DNA from: CALBPI01 sp039033995 | GTDB taxonomy: Bacteria; Pseudomonadota; Gammaproteobacteria; Steroidobacterales; Woeseiaceae | Assembly (NCBI GenBank): GCA_039033995.1 | Contig: JBCCBP010000002.1 | Span: forward strand, 1 to 64,000 | DNA: 64,000 bases | Direction of reading: 5' to 3' | Part shown: positions 28,461-36,536 of the stretch, in pieces | How the letters are laid out: the number at the start of each line of letters is the position of its first letter | Position numbering within the stretch: position 1 is the stretch's first letter | Program-made: the position numbers and the translations under genes | The notes under the pieces: model-generated | Database searches by the model: none | Told to the model about the DNA's origin: nothing | What the model saw: only the letters and a program-made list of their open reading frames with translations

Positions 28461-28807
28461 CGCGTACCGAAACCCGGCGGTAATGCTGCACCGGCCAGCA
28501 GATGCAGATGCATGTGATAGACGGTCTGCCCGCCATCCGCGTTACAGTTCATCACGAGCCTGAAGCCACGCTCGGCGAACCCCTGCTCCGCCGCATAGGA
28601 TCGTGCCGCGATCAGCAACTGTCCGGCCAGCGCCGCATCCTCCGGGCGCAAATCATTGACCGTTGCGATATGGCGTTTCGGAATGAATAAAACATGCGTC
28701 GGCGCTTGTGGGTGTAAGTCTTTAAAACCGAGCACTTGCGCATCGTCGTAAATGATATCGGCCGGTATTTCACCCGCCACGATCTTGCAAAATATGCAGT
28801 CTTCCAC
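28457..28807 (-). CDS. hinT: Histidine triad nucleotide-binding protein
   Basis: 116 residues, the standard length. The N-terminal CIFCKIVAGEIPA and the triad HMHLHLLAG identify the HinT branch of HIT proteins, which hydrolyse adenosine phosphoramidates such as AMP-lysine. It lies just downstream of recR on the same strand with a 15-base gap. Confidence 0.96.
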   Translation of the reverse strand: MEDCIFCKIVAGEIPADIIYDDAQVLGFKDLHPQAPTHVLFIPKRHIATVNDLRPEDAALAGQLLIAARSYAAEQGFAERGFRLVMNCNADGGQTVYHMHLHLLAGAALPPGFGTR

Positions 28808-28822
28808 AGTGCCCCCTGATCG

Positions 28823-29422
28823 TTACAACATCGCGCGCCGGCCGCTGAATGCATGCGAGAGCGTACCGCCATCGACGTATTCAAGTTCTCCGCCGACAGG
28901 CACACCATGCGCGATACGACTCGCGCTGACCTCCAGACTATGCGCCAAATCTGCCACGAAATGCGCTGTCGCATCGCCCTCGACCGTCGGGTTTGTCGCA
29001 ATGATCACTTCGCTGACATCCGGTGCTCGCAACAGTGCGGCCAGTTTCTCGACGCCCAATTCGTCGGGCCCAATACCGTCAAGCGGCGACAAGTGCCCCA
29101 TCAAGACAAAATACCGACCGCGAAAGCCCGTCGCCGCATCCAGCGCGAGCACGTCTGCCGGAGACTCGACAACGCACAGTGTCGACGGATCGCGTGCCGG
29201 GTCCGAACAAATCGGACACACCGGGGTTTCTGAAAACATCTGGCAGCGCTCGCACTGGCCGATACCCTCTACGGCCGCAGTGAGCTGCCGCGCGAGCCGC
29301 ATCGCCCCGTCTCGATCCTTCTCAAGCAGGGTGAATGCCATGCGTTGTGCGGTTTTCTGCCCCACACCCGGCAACACGCGCAGACTATCGATCAAGTCGG
29401 TCAGTAGTGGCGTAAAGGCCAT
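28823..29422 (-). CDS. recR: Recombination mediator protein RecR
   Basis: 199 residues. A helix-hairpin-helix (LRVLPGVGQKTAQRMAF), a four-cysteine zinc finger (CERC ... CPIC) and a Toprim domain (LCVVESPADVLALD) appear in order. RecR with RecO loads RecA on SSB-coated gaps. The dnaX-ybaB-recR order is the classical one, with 21 bases between ybaB and recR. Confidence 0.97.
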   Translation of the reverse strand: MAFTPLLTDLIDSLRVLPGVGQKTAQRMAFTLLEKDRDGAMRLARQLTAAVEGIGQCERCQMFSETPVCPICSDPARDPSTLCVVESPADVLALDAATGFRGRYFVLMGHLSPLDGIGPDELGVEKLAALLRAPDVSEVIIATNPTVEGDATAHFVADLAHSLEVSASRIAHGVPVGGELEYVDGGTLSHAFSGRRAML

Positions 29423-29443
29423 CCAGAAACCCTCAGCAGACGA

Positions 29444-29767
29444 CTAGAACGGCAGCTTGAAGCCAGCGGGCAAATCGAGACCGCCCGCCATACCCTGCAT
29501 TTTCTCGGCACTCTTTTCTTCGGCACGCCGCAGCGCATCGTTAAAGCCAGCTGCCAACAAGTCCTCGAGCATATCGCGATCTTCGCTAATCAAACTGTCA
29601 TCGATGCGAATAGAGCGCACCTCATGCTTGCAGGTCATCGTGACCGACACCAGACCGGCGCCCGCCTCTCCGGTGACCTCAGTCGCAGCGAGTTCCTGCT
29701 GTGCCTTAGCCATGTTCTCCTGCATCGCTTTGGCCTGTTTCATCAGTTGGCCAATTCCACCTTTCAT
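29444..29767 (-). CDS. ybaB: YbaB/EbfC family nucleoid-associated protein
   Basis: 107 residues, the standard family length. The N-terminal GGIGQLMKQAKAMQENM helix and the central EVTGEAGAGLVSVTMTCKHEV strand region are diagnostic. Dimers bind DNA with little sequence preference. It overlaps the dnaX stop by four bases (ATGA), so expression is coupled to the polymerase subunit. Confidence 0.96.
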   Translation of the reverse strand: MKGGIGQLMKQAKAMQENMAKAQQELAATEVTGEAGAGLVSVTMTCKHEVRSIRIDDSLISEDRDMLEDLLAAGFNDALRRAEEKSAEKMQGMAGGLDLPAGFKLPF

Positions 29768-31350
29768 GATTTTTCTCCTGCCGCATCGCCAGCAGGCACA
29801 ACATCCTGCACACGCGCATCAAATAATCGTTGCATCTCAGCCACCCCGGCGTCTTGCTCCAACGCTTCACGAGTGCTTTGCGCTTTCTGTGCTTCGGCCT
29901 GGCGCTCTGTCTCAACGGGCGTCGCGACTGCTTGCTGATTGCTGACAGCAACCGATACCGTGACGGTCTCGCCGATGTGGGTGGTCAGCGCGGCTGCCAG
30001 TTCGCGAATACGCTCGTCGGACAACATGGAGCTGTTGCGTTTATCCAGCGACAAATGAATGCAATCGCCATCCCGCCGATCGAATGCGCAGTTTGCCGCG
30101 AGCAATCTCACCAGACCGCTGAGTGCAAGCTGCCCTACCAATCGATTCCAGTCTGCCAGACCGGCATCCGACGTTGCTTGCTCGGCAGGCGCCGCGCTCG
30201 GCGTAGCAGCCTGAGCTGCGCGAGCCGGCCGGGCGGACGTCGACCGGCCACCTGCTGGTGCCGTCGCTGCCGGTGGCCGAAAGGCCAGCATGCGAAGCAG
30301 CGTCATTTCAGTGCCAACGCGCGGGTCCGGCGCCAACAGCAAATCACGCTTGCCGGTTATTGCCATCTGGTAGTAAAGCTGTGTGTCCTCAGGGGTCAGC
30401 AGACCAGCCAACCGGTCGACCTCTCCGTGCTCCTGGGCGTCCAGATCTGTGGCGCCAGTCGTCTGAAAAACGGCGATCCGCGTGAGTGTCGATGCCAGCT
30501 CATCGAGCAACCGACGGTAATCCGGAAACTGCTCGTCCGCTTCGGCGATCAGCTGCATCAGACTCGCACCGTCCTGCGCGGCCAATTGCTCGATGATGCG
30601 ACTGACGAAACTGTTGTCGAGGGCACCCAGCATCTCCGCGATGGCCTGCTCCGGCAGTTCGCCACCACCAAACGCAATGGCTTGGTCCATCAGACTCAAC
30701 GCGTCGCGCAAGCTGCCATCGGCAGCCTGTGCCAACAGTTGCAAGGCACCTGCCTCTGCTGCCACATCCTCTGCGGTTGCAATCTGCTGCAAACGCTCCT
30801 GAATCAATGGCCGCGTCAAGCGTTTTAGATTGAACTGTAGGCAGCGCGACAACACCGTCACCGGCAGCTTTTGCGGGTCGGTGGTCGCCAGCAGAAACTT
30901 GACGTGTTCCGGTGGTTCTTCGAGCGTCTTCAAGAACGCGTTGAAAGAATGCGTCGACAGCATGTGGACTTCATCGATCAGATAGACCTTAAAGCGACCC
31001 CGCGTCGGGGCATACTGGACATTGTCGAGCAACTCACGGGTGTCATCGACCTTGGTTCGAGAAGCGCCATCCACCTCAATGAGATCTACGAAACGACCTT
31101 CATCGATCTCGACACAAGCGCTGCATTCACCGCAGGGCGTCGCGCTGACACCACGTTCGCAGTTGAGCGCCTTGGCTAGGATCCTCGCCAACGTCGTTTT
31201 GCCGACCCCACGCGTACCGGCAAACAGATACGCGTGGTGGAGACGACCATTGTCGAGCGCATGCGACAGCGCGCGTAGCACATGCTGCTGACCAACGACA
31301 TCGGCGAAGGTCTGAGGCCGCCATTTGCGTGCGAGAACGAGGTAGCTCAT
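29764..31350 (-). CDS. dnaX: DNA polymerase III subunit gamma/tau
   Basis: 528 residues from the ATG at 31350 (MSYLVLARKWRPQ). Walker A GTRGVGKTT, a four-Cys zinc module (CGECSAC), LIDEVHML and the SRC motif (VTVLSRCLQFNL) define the clamp-loader ATPase. A Pro/Ala linker near 375-410 leads to the tau-specific C-terminus. It is shorter than E. coli tau (643), and I see no A-rich slippery heptamer of the E. coli type, so a gamma form by frameshift is not evident. The SRP RNA gene is just upstream. Confidence 0.95.
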   Translation of the reverse strand: MSYLVLARKWRPQTFADVVGQQHVLRALSHALDNGRLHHAYLFAGTRGVGKTTLARILAKALNCERGVSATPCGECSACVEIDEGRFVDLIEVDGASRTKVDDTRELLDNVQYAPTRGRFKVYLIDEVHMLSTHSFNAFLKTLEEPPEHVKFLLATTDPQKLPVTVLSRCLQFNLKRLTRPLIQERLQQIATAEDVAAEAGALQLLAQAADGSLRDALSLMDQAIAFGGGELPEQAIAEMLGALDNSFVSRIIEQLAAQDGASLMQLIAEADEQFPDYRRLLDELASTLTRIAVFQTTGATDLDAQEHGEVDRLAGLLTPEDTQLYYQMAITGKRDLLLAPDPRVGTEMTLLRMLAFRPPAATAPAGGRSTSARPARAAQAATPSAAPAEQATSDAGLADWNRLVGQLALSGLVRLLAANCAFDRRDGDCIHLSLDKRNSSMLSDERIRELAAALTTHIGETVTVSVAVSNQQAVATPVETERQAEAQKAQSTREALEQDAGVAEMQRLFDARVQDVVPAGDAAGEKS

Positions 31351-31379
31351 GAAGCAGTGATACTCAACCAAGAAAAAAA

Positions 31380-31493
31380 GAGGCCCGCGCCAGCTAATCC
31401 CCGGCACCCGGTATGACCGCTGCCGCTGCTCCCTTCCGGGCCTGACGGGGTTCACGGCTGACCGTCGCGAGGCAGCCGACACGAGCCAGGGCA
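31380..31493 (-). ncRNA. ffs: Small bacterial signal recognition particle RNA (4.5S)
   Basis: Read on the minus strand, the sequence carries the SRP hallmark GTCAGGCCCGGAAGGGAGCA near 31426-31445, which is the apical loop and symmetric/asymmetric loop region bound by Ffh. The flanks GCCCTGGCTCGTGTCGGC and GCCGGGGATTAGCTGGCGCGGGC pair as the long stem. A run of seven T follows the 3' arm (plus-strand A-tract near 31373-31379), acting as terminator. Placement upstream of dnaX is common in gammaproteobacteria. The exact ends are estimated. Confidence 0.92.
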
Positions 31494-31550
31494 TAGTATC
31501 TCAGGGCTGGCCGGCGGATTCATCCCAATTTACAGAATTGTTATACTCAG

Positions 31551-31556
31551 CCCCAT
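31551..31556 (+). promoter_or_regulatory. Candidate -10 box for mltF
   Basis: A TATACT hexamer lies about 35 bases upstream of the mltF ATG in the short gap between the divergent SRP RNA and mltF genes. No convincing -35 is visible at 17 bases. Coordinates were read by eye. Confidence 0.3.
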
Positions 31557-31586
31557 GCTGAAGCAGGGAACAGGCGGTCTGGCATC

Positions 31587-32993
31587 ATGAGAATGGTGAT
31601 TGCGCTCATCGCACTGGTGCTGCTCAGTTCACCGCACCACCCACCGTCCACGTTAGACCAGGTGCTGGAGATTGGTGCACTGCGTGTAATCACACGCAAC
31701 GCGCCGTCCGCGTACTATCTGGGCAATAGCGGTCCGACAGGCCCGGAGTACGACCTCGCCCGCGGTTTCGCCGACAGCCTTGGCGTACAACTCGATATGC
31801 AGCCCGTCGATAGCCTGGCGGACATCGTGCCAAGCGTGGCGTCCGGTGATGCACATATGGCAGCGGCCAGCTTGTCGATCACCGAACAACGTCTGTCGCA
31901 AGTGCGCTTCAGCCAACCCTATCAGCAGGTGGAGCAGCACCTAATTTACCGCCGGGGGACAGGCAAACCGCAGTCGCTAACCGACCTGCAGGACAGCGAA
32001 ATTGTCGTTATGGCCGGCTCGAGTCACGCCGAGACAATGCGCGCGCTGGAGCAGGATCTACCGCTACTGGAATGGCGCGAGGATCCGGAAGCGGAATCGG
32101 CGGATCTTCTAACAGCGCTGGCAGACGGCGATCTAGATTACACGGTCGCCGACTCGACCGATTTCAACATCAACCGGCATTTCCATCCGGAACTGCGTAT
32201 CGCGCTGGACCTAGAGGTGGCAGACTCCATCGCCTGGGCGTTCGCACCCGGCTCAGACGATTCCCTGATCCAGAAAGCGAATCAGTATCTGGCAAAAATA
32301 CGTCGCAACGGTGAGCTAACCCGCATTCTGGATCGCTATTACGGACATAACGAAGATTTCGATTACGTCGGCACGCGCAGTTTCATAAGACATTATGAAA
32401 CTCGGCTACCACGCTACCGCACGCTATTCGAGAGCGCCGCGGCGGCGCAGTCCATTGACTGGCGTTTACTTGCGGCTATCGGCTATCAGGAGTCTCACTG
32501 GCGCCAGAGCGCGGTCTCCCCTACCGGTGTTCGCGGCATCATGATGCTCACCGAAGCCACCGCCGACTACCTCGGCATCAAAGATCGTGAGGATCCCGCG
32601 TCGAGCATCACCGGTGGCGCCCGTTTCTTTGCCCGACTCAAGGCGAGACTGGGTGATGAGATTCCGGAACCCGACCGTACCTGGATGGCACTAGCGGCTT
32701 ATAACGTCGGTTTTTACCATCTCAAAGACGCGCGTAGCATCGTGACGATGCAGGGTGGCAATCCGAATCGCTGGGTTGACGTGCGCGCGGCGCTGCCGTT
32801 GCTCGCACAGCGTAAGTGGTACAGCAAACTACCCTACGGCTATGCCCGCGGCTGGGAACCGGTCGCGTATGTCGAGAACATCCGCAACTATCGCGACATC
32901 CTGACCTGGCTCGAGTCTCGCAACAATGCCGAGGATGAGGACGCCGAATCCGAGATCGACCAACCCACACCCGCCGGAGAAACCTCCACCTGA
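31587..32993 (+). CDS. mltF: Membrane-bound lytic murein transglycosylase F
   Basis: 468 residues. A short N-terminal hydrophobic segment exports the protein, residues 24-255 form a solute-binding-like domain (LRVITRNAPSAYY, SLTDLQDSEIVV), and residues 285-440 an SLT transglycosylase domain with catalytic Glu in AIGYQESHW and the AAYNVG motif. MltF cleaves glycan strands with anhydromuramic acid formation. No lipobox is visible, so it may be held by its N-terminal helix. A short acidic tail ends the protein. Confidence 0.94.
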   Translation: MRMVIALIALVLLSSPHHPPSTLDQVLEIGALRVITRNAPSAYYLGNSGPTGPEYDLARGFADSLGVQLDMQPVDSLADIVPSVASGDAHMAAASLSITEQRLSQVRFSQPYQQVEQHLIYRRGTGKPQSLTDLQDSEIVVMAGSSHAETMRALEQDLPLLEWREDPEAESADLLTALADGDLDYTVADSTDFNINRHFHPELRIALDLEVADSIAWAFAPGSDDSLIQKANQYLAKIRRNGELTRILDRYYGHNEDFDYVGTRSFIRHYETRLPRYRTLFESAAAAQSIDWRLLAAIGYQESHWRQSAVSPTGVRGIMMLTEATADYLGIKDREDPASSITGGARFFARLKARLGDEIPEPDRTWMALAAYNVGFYHLKDARSIVTMQGGNPNRWVDVRAALPLLAQRKWYSKLPYGYARGWEPVAYVENIRNYRDILTWLESRNNAEDEDAESEIDQPTPAGETST

Positions 32994-33068
32994 ACACCAC
33001 GGTTCAGCTTCGATTCAGGCGTTCTAACGTTAAATGGTACCCGACTTGTATTGGTTGGGAGCCACACT

Positions 33069-33785
33069 ATGAGACTGATCACGATTGCCGCAGGCTTACT
33101 CGGGCTGTCAATGTTGTCCGCGGGTATGGCCAGCGCTGAAACACGAGAGTTGACCATCCGTCAGGGATTAACGGCCGAGCGTGCGAGCACAGTTGAAACG
33201 CCTCAGTTCAAGGCTGACGACGACGCGCTGCCGCTGAAGAGCGCCGATGGTAACCGCTCGGCGCGAAAAGCGCCGTCCGCGGACATGCAGGCGCTCAACG
33301 GTGATTTTTGGATTTTCGATGCGACGGCGATTATTCGCGATGATTTTGACGGCGATGGCTTTTTCACGCGACTGGAGGTCACCTTCGACGCCGACACTGT
33401 GTTCAATACCGCCGACGTCTATGCGGTGCTGTATTTGAGCCTTGAAGGTGGTGATTGGATTGAATATGGCAGCACGGATACATTCCGCATCAACGGCAGC
33501 AGCGCTTTCGACGAGTATTTCTTCGATAGCGATCTAGTGTCGGGATTTCCGACCGGCTACTACGATGTCTTGATCGATTTGTACGACACCTTCGATAACT
33601 CGCTCGTCGCGACGTTTGGCCCCGACGACTCGGGAGAGTTGTTCGATTTGCCGCTCGAAAGTCAGAACCTGGACTCTGCACAACCACCCGTCGTGGTCAT
33701 CAGCAACGAAGGCGGTGGCGGTAGCTTTGGGTTGGCGTTGCTGGCGCTATTTGGTGGATTGATTGGATGGCGTAAGGCGCAATAA
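33069..33785 (+). CDS. Choice-of-anchor H family protein with GlyGly-CTERM sorting signal
   Basis: About 238 residues from the ATG at 33069. A signal peptide (to about residue 24) is followed by a beta-sandwich region rich in Asp and aromatic residues (FWIFDATAIIRDDFDGDGFF). The C-terminus has the GlyGly-CTERM tripartite pattern: GGGGS, a hydrophobic helix, then WRKAQ. Such tails are cut by rhombosortase, an intramembrane rhomboid-type protease, on proteins secreted by type II systems. No rhombosortase gene is in the window. The domain label comes from remembered pattern. Confidence 0.8.
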   Translation: MRLITIAAGLLGLSMLSAGMASAETRELTIRQGLTAERASTVETPQFKADDDALPLKSADGNRSARKAPSADMQALNGDFWIFDATAIIRDDFDGDGFFTRLEVTFDADTVFNTADVYAVLYLSLEGGDWIEYGSTDTFRINGSSAFDEYFFDSDLVSGFPTGYYDVLIDLYDTFDNSLVATFGPDDSGELFDLPLESQNLDSAQPPVVVISNEGGGGSFGLALLALFGGLIGWRKAQ

Positions 33786-33797
33786 CGCCATCATTGG

Positions 33798-33830
33798 TGT
33801 CAGGCTCAGTGCTTATTGCTGAGCCTGACA
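33798..33830 (+). terminator. Inverted repeat after the GlyGly-CTERM gene
   Basis: A perfect 12-base inverted repeat (33798-33809 with 33819-33830) surrounds a nine-base loop, 13 bases after the stop codon at 33785. No T-tract follows, so it may be a rho-independent terminator of reduced strength or an RNA-end stabiliser. Confidence 0.5.
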
Positions 33831-34143
33831 TCCCCCAGGCCGCTGCATAACCGATCCAAAACGAACCTCCAGATATCGAACATGCCCCCAGCGTCGCCAA
33901 CCAGCTTGGCAGCAACGATCAGTCCCAGCTAAGCGGCCTGCACCGCCGACGTCGCATCTGACCGAGTCTCTGATACGAGTGCGCCAATCGACGCTAAGGA
34001 TGCTTTGTCGTCTCGCGAACGTATCTACCCTGTAGTGCTCGTCTATTCGACAGCTTGTACACGCACGTCGTCCTGTTTATCCGGTATAGTAAAAAAAAGC
34101 CAGATGGCATGCTATTCATTCAGCCATCGACAAGGGGGACAAC
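33831..34143. other. Intergenic region without a supported gene
   Basis: About 310 bases between the hairpin and the next gene. It holds a candidate promoter near 34081-34090 and, on the minus strand, a 73-codon frame with one internal TAG that may be chance or a decayed gene. I see no RNA gene or repeat. Confidence 0.5.
34081..34090 (+). promoter_or_regulatory. Candidate -10 region for the membrane protein gene at 34144
   Basis: CCGGTATAGT at 34081-34090 differs at one position from the CCGGTATAAT found upstream of ppsA and guaB. It lies 54 bases before the start codon and is followed by an A-tract. No clear -35 is seen. Confidence 0.35.
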
Positions 34144-34710
34144 ATGGTTTCATACATCGACTTGCTACTTCCTGTAGCACTGGCGACGCTGATCGCGTGG
34201 ATTGCCAGCATGCTTATTCACATACTGATCAAGTGGCACAACAGCGACTATCAGGCACTCAAGAACGAATCCGAAGTGGCCGACGCGATTCGCAACGGTT
34301 CACCAGCAAAGGGACTACATAGCTTGCCTTACTGTGTGGACATGAAAGAGATGGCAACGGAAGAGATGCAGAACAAGTTTGCGCGTGGGCCGGTCGCTTT
34401 TGTGACCATCTTCGATAATGGTATGCCGCCGATGCCTAAACTGGTTGCGCAACAGATCCTGTTTTTCCTGCTTGGTATGGCGATGATCGGCTATATCGCC
34501 AGGCTAGCACTCGCGCCTGGCGCACCGTATCTCGACGTCTTGCGTACCGTTTCCGCGTTGGGCTTCATGACCTATGGCTGGGCACAGATTCCGATGTCGA
34601 TCTGGTATGGACATCTTTGGTCTACGACAGGCCAATACCTGTTGGACGCGCTGATCTACGGTTTTCTCGCCGCGGGTGTATTCGCCTGGCTCTGGCCTGC
34701 CGCAAGTTAA
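34144..34710 (+). CDS. Hypothetical multi-pass membrane protein
   Basis: 188 residues with hydrophobic helices at about 5-28, 98-121, 132-150 and 163-184. The region between the first and second helix is a soluble loop of about 65 residues containing MKEMATEEMQNKFARGPVAF. A good ribosome site (AGGGGG) precedes the ATG. I do not know a named family or function. It appears monocistronic and is convergent with the GNAT gene. Confidence 0.7.
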   Translation: MVSYIDLLLPVALATLIAWIASMLIHILIKWHNSDYQALKNESEVADAIRNGSPAKGLHSLPYCVDMKEMATEEMQNKFARGPVAFVTIFDNGMPPMPKLVAQQILFFLLGMAMIGYIARLALAPGAPYLDVLRTVSALGFMTYGWAQIPMSIWYGHLWSTTGQYLLDALIYGFLAAGVFAWLWPAAS

Positions 34711-34719
34711 GCGCATTCG

Positions 34720-35202
34720 TCAGAGGATTTTCGTGTAGCGAAGTAATTCGCCCTCAAACCCCGCCGCCTCATACACTGAGCGCGCGCGGGTGTTGCTGGC
34801 AAACACGTGCAGCGTTAGCGACTGAGCACCCTCGACTTTGGCACGCAACTGGGTTGCTTGCAGCAATTGACGGCCCAGACCAAGCCCTCGCTGGCCTTGC
34901 GATACGGCAAGTGCTTCTAAATGCGCGCTCGGTGCGCCGCTCAGTAACTCGGGCTTGAGTGTTGTCAATGCCAGTCCGGCAACGGGCACGCTGGCTGTTT
35001 CGGCGATCAGCAAAAAAGTACTCTCCGACTCGCCGGCCAGATGTTGCTCGACCAGCGCGGCGTCGCCGCGCCACAAGTGCTCGGGATTGCGATGCGACGG
35101 TAGGTCAAAATCGGCCAGCGATGGCAGCAGCTCGAGTACTGCAGCCCTGTCCTCAATGCGGGCATCTCTAACACTCGCCAGCTGTTGTGTACCAATGCTC
35201 AT
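34720..35202 (-). CDS. GNAT family N-acetyltransferase
   Basis: 160 residues with the GNAT fold: LEALAVSQGQRGLGLGRQLLQ contains the acetyl-CoA motif (Q-x-x-G-x-G), and LHVFASNTRARSVYEAAGFEGE the following helix. The substrate cannot be predicted. It overlaps the end of tadA by four bases, so the two genes are coupled. Confidence 0.9.
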   Translation of the reverse strand: MSIGTQQLASVRDARIEDRAAVLELLPSLADFDLPSHRNPEHLWRGDAALVEQHLAGESESTFLLIAETASVPVAGLALTTLKPELLSGAPSAHLEALAVSQGQRGLGLGRQLLQATQLRAKVEGAQSLTLHVFASNTRARSVYEAAGFEGELLRYTKIL

Positions 35203-35663
35203 GTGCGTCGATCCTTAAAAAACTGTTTCAGCATAAGACTGGACTCCTCCGCCAGCACACCGCTGGTGACCGAAAAACGATGGTTGAACGCCAGACTGTC
35301 CGAGACGTCAATGCGACCACCCAGCACACCACTTTTCGGGTCGCTCGCAGCGAAAATGACATGTGCTATACGCGCATGCACGATAGCGCCAAGGCACATC
35401 ATGCAGGGCTCTAAGGTGACATAGATACTGCAATCGACGAGCCGATAGTTGCCGATCACCTGCCCCGCCGCACGTATCGCTCGCACCTCGGCGTGCGCGG
35501 TCGGGTCATGCTTCCCCAGTGGTTGATTGCCGGCAGCGGCCAGCACTGTATCGCCACGGACAATAACAGCACCCACCGGTACCTCGCCCTGTGCCTGGGC
35601 GAGTCGCGCCTGAGTCAGCGCGCGACGCATTAGAGGTTCATGATGCAGTAGATCGACCGACAT
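35199..35663 (-). CDS. tadA: tRNA adenosine(34) deaminase
   Basis: 154 residues. Zinc and catalytic motifs HAEVRAIR and EPCMMCLGAI are intact. TadA converts A34 of tRNA-Arg(ACG) to inosine, an essential wobble modification in most bacteria. It is translated just before the GNAT gene. Confidence 0.97.
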   Translation of the reverse strand: MSVDLLHHEPLMRRALTQARLAQAQGEVPVGAVIVRGDTVLAAAGNQPLGKHDPTAHAEVRAIRAAGQVIGNYRLVDCSIYVTLEPCMMCLGAIVHARIAHVIFAASDPKSGVLGGRIDVSDSLAFNHRFSVTSGVLAEESSLMLKQFFKDRRT

Positions 35664-35810
35664 CCGCCTATTGTCGCATTGCTCCGGTCACGAAAGAAGC
35701 GCTCCACGCAAGGCATACCGACACAGTGAGTCGCCATCGCACGCGCGGGACAAGCCCCGCTTGTCAGCTTATACTGTGCGGCTAGGTAACACGACCAAGG
35801 AGATGTTTTC

Positions 35811-36536
35811 ATGCAGCATCGCAACGTGACAGGCACTATCCGCTACACCTCGAAGAAGCCGGACATGCTGGATCAAGCCCGTGGTCGTGAAACTTTCAAC
35901 TTCAGTCATCACAGTGATGGCAGCGTCATCATGCGCGCCTATTGTGAGATTGAAGAACCGTCACCGACCGTTATGCGTGACATCATCTATGCCCTCAATC
36001 CAGACCGCGTGCCGCAGTATCTTCACGTGCATCTCACCGTCGGCGACCGCTTCATGGGCTCTGGCTGGATCCGCAACAACGTCGATGATGGCACAATCGA
36101 GTGCGAGAGCTTCGGGCCGGACATCGGCCGCTTGTCGCAGCAGGTGAAAGCCAACGGTGACTTCGACGGCTTCGGCACACACCCGGTAGTCGGTGACGGC
36201 TTTCTGACGCGATGCATGGATCTGAGTCAAGGCCCGCATCGGCGCAATGTACGCGTATTTTTACCATCGCCTGATCATCGCGGTGCGACACCGCCCATGA
36301 TCAGCGAGGTGGTGATTGGCCTTGAGTATGTCGGTGAGGAGGAAAAAACCGTCGAAGCAGGCACCTTTCAATGCCGACACTTTCGCTACATCGACGATAT
36401 CGGCGAAGGCATGGGCGGTACGACACACCCCACCTATGATATGTGGGTCACGGCTGACGACGACTCTATTCTTGTCTACGGCAGCATCGACGGCAGCATG
36501 ATGAATCGTTACGAGTTGGTCGAGCTGCAACGCTAA
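35811..36536 (+). CDS. Hypothetical protein, beta-rich, DUF3108-like in its C-terminal half
   Basis: 241 residues without signal peptide or membrane helix. It starts after a strong AAGGAG site eight bases upstream. The second half (GLEYVGEEEKTVEAGTFQCRHF then YDMWVTADDDSILVYG) has the alternating strands and the closing segment of DUF3108-type lipocalin-like barrels, so a ligand-binding barrel is plausible. I cannot name the family with confidence. Its stop overlaps that of the convergent kinase gene by four bases. Confidence 0.65.
   Translation: MQHRNVTGTIRYTSKKPDMLDQARGRETFNFSHHSDGSVIMRAYCEIEEPSPTVMRDIIYALNPDRVPQYLHVHLTVGDRFMGSGWIRNNVDDGTIECESFGPDIGRLSQQVKANGDFDGFGTHPVVGDGFLTRCMDLSQGPHRRNVRVFLPSPDHRGATPPMISEVVIGLEYVGEEEKTVEAGTFQCRHFRYIDDIGEGMGGTTHPTYDMWVTADDDSILVYGSIDGSMMNRYELVELQR

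Noticed and set aside
29830..30828. A 332-codon plus-strand frame over dnaX
   Set aside because: Antisense to dnaX; Cys/Arg-rich with no domain.
29764..31350. Programmed frameshift making a gamma form of DnaX
   Set aside because: I found no A-rich slippery heptamer followed by a hairpin on the coding strand.
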